64,000 nucleotides of DNA, taken from contig WNNJ02002222.1 of the NCBI GenBank assembly GCA_012934845.2, forward strand, positions 124,001 to 188,000, given 5' to 3'. This document shows positions 59,531-64,000 of this stretch, in pieces (the first letter of the stretch is position 1; every line of letters begins with the position of its first letter). Under the pieces are notes generated by a model that was not told the DNA's origin, ran no database searches, and saw nothing but the letters and a program-made list of their open reading frames with translations. Made by a program: the position numbers and the translations under genes. The stretch comes from Pomphorhynchus laevis (lineage: Eukaryota; Acanthocephala; Palaeacanthocephala; Echinorhynchida; Pomphorhynchidae).

Positions 59531-59689
59531 TCAGGAATACATTAATGACTCAAACTGTAACAAAATATTTGTGTTAAGCCACCACATAGCACTGGAGCTA
59601 AAATACGAATCGAGAAAAGTGAAATACGGTCGGGCCTAGTCTATCCAAAAGAATCAAGTTTTAAAATTTAATTACAAATAAAATTTGTT
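59531..59689. other. Short spacer
   Basis: No feature recognised. Confidence 0.4.
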
Positions 59690-61790
59690 TTTATTATTGC
59701 AGGCGCGAGTTTTAAGTGACACATGGGCTCTAGGGGTAGCCCTAATTGTTCCCATGAGTTAAGAATATCAGTGACCGATAAGTCCCTACTCTTGAAGTCA
59801 CCCCAAGATGATTGATTAAAAAATTAAGTGGCTCAATCATTGTGAAGGGATAGTGAGTCCTCTTGAACTTTATAAAGGCCAAAGCTACCAATACAACCCG
59901 ATGTTCTCACCTTCCTGCAAACAAATTTTTCTTTCATAAATATCTTAAAAAAGATTGCTAAGGATTAAGACGAGCAATGCTCGCCGTATCCCTGCTCAGC
60001 TAGAGCCTAAATCTAGAAGTCCAATACTCATTCGAGAGAGCCTGTCTGAGGGAACAGAGGTATTGGGAAGGTGTAAAATTTTTCGTAGGCCTTGAACTTT
60101 GTCTGACTGCGATTGAAAATTTGACCTTTATATGTAGTGGCAAGGATCCCGGTAGTTTGTGAAATGAGATAGGAAATAAATATGGTCATACTCGCATTTC
60201 CTACAACAGGAAATAGTCGGATAGCTGTCTGGAAAAGGCCACTCTTATTGGATCAAATTGGTATCTCCTTCGCAACAGCGTATCTTCCCTTAACAGCCAA
60301 CGGAATAGGTCGTGCTAGGTAGACAATTGTTGGTGCGACTGCTCTGTAGGAAAGGACTTTAACATCCACTTCTCATGTAGCTGTAGTATATCAAGGAGAT
60401 AATTTGATGTTGTGCCATGAAAAGTAGAGAAAGGTGATTGTGAATAGGATAATCGTTACTGGCTCTGCTTGTGCAGCATTAATCTAACGACTAGTTATGT
60501 CGTTCAAGTCACCAAGTAACATGCTATAACCGCTGCCCAATATACGATACAGGATGTCACGGTTTTTGTGAATCTTTCCCAGTCGAATATAGATATTGCC
60601 GATGCTGATACATTTATTGTTCTTCCAGAGTGTTATCGCTAAGCAAGATATGGCTAGACAAGAGTAGTTCAGTTAGAGGGAAGATATTAAATTGTTCTTA
60701 ACTAAGGTTAGGAGACCTTGAGATTAAGAGGAGTGAGTGGGGTTATGTGCGGCGTAAAGTGGATAATTATGTACTTTGGTAAAAATCAAGAAATGCACTG
60801 GGGTAACCGGATAGATCTAGTCCCCTGAAGAACTATTACATATGTATCGCGACCAGTTAAAATGCTAAGAGCAGAAGCACCTCCCGAGTTCTACTGAATG
60901 ATGCTCAATGGCAACGGCTCGGTACTACTTACCATTGCATTATGTTACTAGATAGCAACCAACCCCCTAGTTGGAACCAGAGGTGGGAAAATTCTCTTTC
61001 CCACATCCAGTCTTAGCAGAGAGATCGATTTTTTATCCTTGCCAGTATAGGCAGTATCTTCATTTCCCGATGCAACGGTTCCGTTGTGAATTTCCCACTT
61101 TCGGCCTTTAGTCATCTTGACAGAAAGTTAATTGACTGAATCCGTTCGCTTATTAGACAGTATAGTAGGTACCGGATGCGATGAGAGAAGAGTTATTAGT
61201 GCTTCCACCAACCTAATGATAAGCTGCTACATATTATTATTGCATTTAATGTCAATAATTTTGAGCAATTTCGATTTGTAAAGTGGTTATGGTGATGCTA
61301 TCGAGACATTACTGATGAGGAGTGTTGTCACTTCGCCGGCACGATGTGGCGTTGTTGAGATTTTTAAACCGGAACACCTGCTGTACTATGCAGGATAATA
61401 TTCGCCGTAGTTGCAGCATGACGCCTTGATAGGGCATTTGTCGGTGATGTGGATATTATCTTCAGACCCATTTATACCACATCTATGAGAAAAAATGGAA
61501 TTAGACTCCCAGTGTACCCATCTCCGACAGTTGTCGCAGTTGGTATGTGAGTCATCTGTAGATACTTGAATGAATTTGAGTTTGCATCCCCATGAAAGGG
61601 TTGCAAGCTGTGCGAGTCGGACAAACTGAATTGTTTGTAGAGGAATTTGCAAATGCCACAGGGATGATGTCGCCCCCATCAATGATATGATGACATATCC
61701 ATTAATGATATCTCCTCAGCAATAAGGTCTGAAATAATGTTAGTTATTTTAGCCAAGACTTGGATCGGTTTGAATGCTATACTTCCAAGA
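59690..61790 (-). mobile_element. LINE family A, copy A-4, inverted, 3'-truncated
   Basis: On the minus strand: ORF1 knuckles at 61560-61390 (CDNCRRWVHWESN, CCNYGEYYPA), ORF1 tail, endonuclease at 61000-60480 and linker to about 59700, matching A-1 and A-2 (for example 60030-59970 with 27735-27800). The RT core is absent. Frames are broken. Confidence 0.78.
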
Positions 61791-61794
61791 TTAG

Positions 61795-62000
61795 TATAAC
61801 ATTAACCAAGGAGGACGTGTTTGAATGTGATTAAGGAGGGAGCACGGCGGACGTTGAGAGAGAGCTGATTCCAGGCGAGGAAGCGGCGACGAAGGATCGG
61901 ATACCGTAGTTGTTGGAGAAATTGGGAAAGTGGAGTAAGAGGGAATGATGGGAACCCAGTGATATAGAGGTGAGGCGAATGTCGTCTACCAATACTATAC
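61795..62000 (-). mobile_element. LINE family B fragment B-4
   Basis: Minus strand reads the C-terminal end of family B ORF2: SHHSLLLHFPNFSNNYGIRS, AWNQLSLNVRRAPSLITFKH. Confidence 0.75.
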
Positions 62001-62029
62001 CCATAGTTAGTGTTGCAACAACAATCCCC

Positions 62030-63770
62030 ATGATTATTCGTCATTTCTCCAACCAAAGTATCCACGTTGCTCTTTCACACCCCGGTCTCCGTCCTATCCC
62101 ACTCTGCCACGCCTAGCCTCATCCGTCCGAAATTCTTTCATCTTCTCCCTGTCTCACCTACCGAAGTCTCATATATCCTCATGTCCTTGCATAACAAAAC
62201 CACACATGTCAATCACCTGCCTACCCACATACTTAAATCCATATGCTCATCGATATCCCCTTTACTCACAACTTTGTTTACCTCGTCCATCTGCTGTCGT
62301 ATCTTCCCTTCACACTGGAAATCCGCCATCGTTCGTCCCCTCCTTAAGAAACAATCACTCGACCCATCCCTTCCTTCTAGCTATCGCGTCATTCCACAAC
62401 TTCATACTGTTTCTAAGCTCTTAGAACGCATTATCTTAATTTCGATCAACGTGTATCGCTCTTTATCCAATATGTACCCTCGTTGCCAATCCGCTTTCAG
62501 CTCTAATTACCCCACATAAATCGCCTGCATGAAAGTTTACAACGACCTACTCATTTCTCATGGCAAGGATCTATATAGTGTTATCATCTCCCTCGAACTC
62601 TCCCCCGCCTTCGACATCGTCTACCATTCCTCCCTACTTTCTCGCCTTCGCTATGATTACGGCTTTTCTTCCTCTTCCGTAGCGTGGTTTGCCTAATATC
62701 TATCCGACTATTTCTTTTGCGTCTGTTCAAATTCATCATTATCCCCTCCCATCCCTATTTTTTGCGGGGTCCCACAAGGTTCAGTCCTAGGTCCCCTGAT
62801 TTTCTCTCTTCTGCTTGGTGATCTCTCTCCGTTTATCAAACCTTTCTCCTTTAACATCATTAAATACGCCGATGACATCCTCATCTATGCTCATGTACAC
62901 GTACATCGCATACACAATATCGGCATTTCTGCCTCCAACTGTATTTATTCTATCTTCAAACGTCTCTCCAATCTCCATCTCGTTCTAAACCTCGACAAGT
63001 CCAAAATAATGTGGTTCTTCCCCCGTAAACCAAACATATCTCCTCCCACTGTATATTTTGCCTCATCAATCATCCCAATAGTACACAATCTCACTTTATT
63101 AGGCTTCCATTTCGATGATCACCTTTCCCTTAAACCCTTCGTCCGTGACAAGGTCTGCTCGTCTAACTTAATTCTCCGTGACGTCCGCCGTATCCCCCCC
63201 TTATCGACTTCCTTTCTTGTATGTCTCTTTTTTCAACGCTTCTTTTTCCTAAAATCGATTACTGCCTTAGCCTTTTCGTCAATTCTCCATAATCCATAAT
63301 CTTACCCCTACAACGAATAATCAACACCGCCGTTCGAGTGCTCTTTCGTCTCCGTCGCTTCGACCACACATCCACATATTTCGCCCAACTCTCCTGGCCC
63401 ACCATCCACATCCTCATCAAACTCCGCCTTCTTCTCGTAACTTTTCGTCTCATCGCTGTCGGCTCCCCATCGTTTATCAATCTTCCTTTCTTAGACGACA
63501 CTCGCCCCACCTCGCTATCGATGCGTTACCGTCATACCCTCTTACTCCACGTTTCCAATTACTCCAACAACTACGGTATCCGATCCTCCCTCGTCGCCGC
63601 CCCCACTCGCCTGGAATCAACTCTCTCTCTACGTCCGCCGCGCTCTCTCTTTTATCACATTCAAACACTTCCTCTGCTCACATCTTCTCGACGTATGATT
63701 TACATTTTTGTTTTGTTGTGGTCATGTAAGCGTGCGCTGGCACTGATTTGTTACGTTAAAATAAATATTT
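62030..63770 (+). mobile_element. LINE family B, copy B-5, 5'-truncated
   Basis: Aligns with B-3 from 57740 onward: linker at 62067-62519, LSPAFDIVYHSSLL near 62600, GVPQGSVLGPLIFSLLLGD near 62775, IKYADDILIYAH near 62860, then C-terminal blocks to 63690 and the 3' UTR TTGTTGTGGTCATGTAAGCG. More frame breaks than B-3. Confidence 0.85.
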
Positions 63771-64000
63771 TTTAAAAAGGAAGGTTGATGAACGATGTGG
63801 AGCCTACCGCGATGAGACGAAAAGTTACAAAAAGAAGGCGGACTTGAATGCCTATGTGGATGTTGGGCCAGGAGGGTTGAGCAATATATGTGGATGTTTG
63901 GTTGAAGCTACGGAGACATAAGAGTACTCGAACGGCGGAGTTGATGATGCGTTGTAGGGGTAGGATGATGGATTTTGGAGAATTGGCCAAAAGACTAAGA
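63771..64000 (-). mobile_element. LINE family B, copy B-6, inverted, runs off the window
   Basis: Minus strand reads ANSPKSIILPLQRIINSAVR to VGSTSFINLPF, equal to the B C-terminal block at 59030-59250. It meets B-5 tail to tail at 63771. Confidence 0.82.

Noticed and set aside
1-64000. LTR retrotransposons, proviruses, Polintons, CRISPR arrays, rRNA or intact tRNA genes
   Set aside because: No protease/integrase/capsid motifs, no long terminal direct repeats with primer sites, no spacer arrays and no complete cloverleaf were recognised by eye.

Overview
The window is AT-rich (clearly more so outside the mobile elements) and comes from an invertebrate animal. Genes have spliceosomal introns with GT..AG borders, two paralogous GTP-dependent PEP carboxykinase genes lie in tandem, a ONECUT-type CUT-domain exon is present, and most of the rest is non-LTR retrotransposons, a Penelope-like reverse transcriptase, foldback repeats and tandem arrays. 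I could not settle the phylum from sequence alone. Nothing looks bacterial or viral, and I saw no LTR element, provirus or Polinton.

Layout. 1-2.65 kb: an old LINE (family A), 5'-truncated. 2.8-8.75 kb: PEPCK gene 1 (three exons visible; its N-terminal exon would lie left of the window). Its last intron holds a TIR element and a circularly permuted, inverted second copy. 8.75-12.0 kb: AT-rich spacer. 12.03-24.2 kb: PEPCK gene 2 (five exons, 644 residues visible). Its introns hold a diverged repeat family, a LINE bracketed by 230-bp inverted repeats, a small foldback and a tRNA-like SINE candidate. 25.0-30.66 kb: a 103-bp minisatellite split by an almost complete family A LINE. 30.87-34.2 kb: a minus-strand family A relic and unassigned decayed sequence. 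34.2-34.73 kb: a foldback. 34.7-38.6 kb: AT-rich spacer. 38.65-40.25 kb: the ONECUT exon. 41.3-42.6 kb: Penelope-like RT. 43-64 kb: a nest of CR1-like LINEs in both orientations, a 1.1-kb inverted-repeat element with a hammerhead ribozyme, and a 380-bp tandem array split by a LINE.

The host genes are a metabolic pair (oxaloacetate to phosphoenolpyruvate) and one transcription factor; nothing links them functionally beyond position. The most interesting signal is non-coding: a textbook type I hammerhead ribozyme fold at 49187-49251, a weaker one at 48738-48786 in the same inverted-repeat element, and hammerhead-like cores in two unrelated inverted-repeat families at 5-7 kb and 15-19 kb. Several retroelement break points are also capped by near-perfect hairpins.
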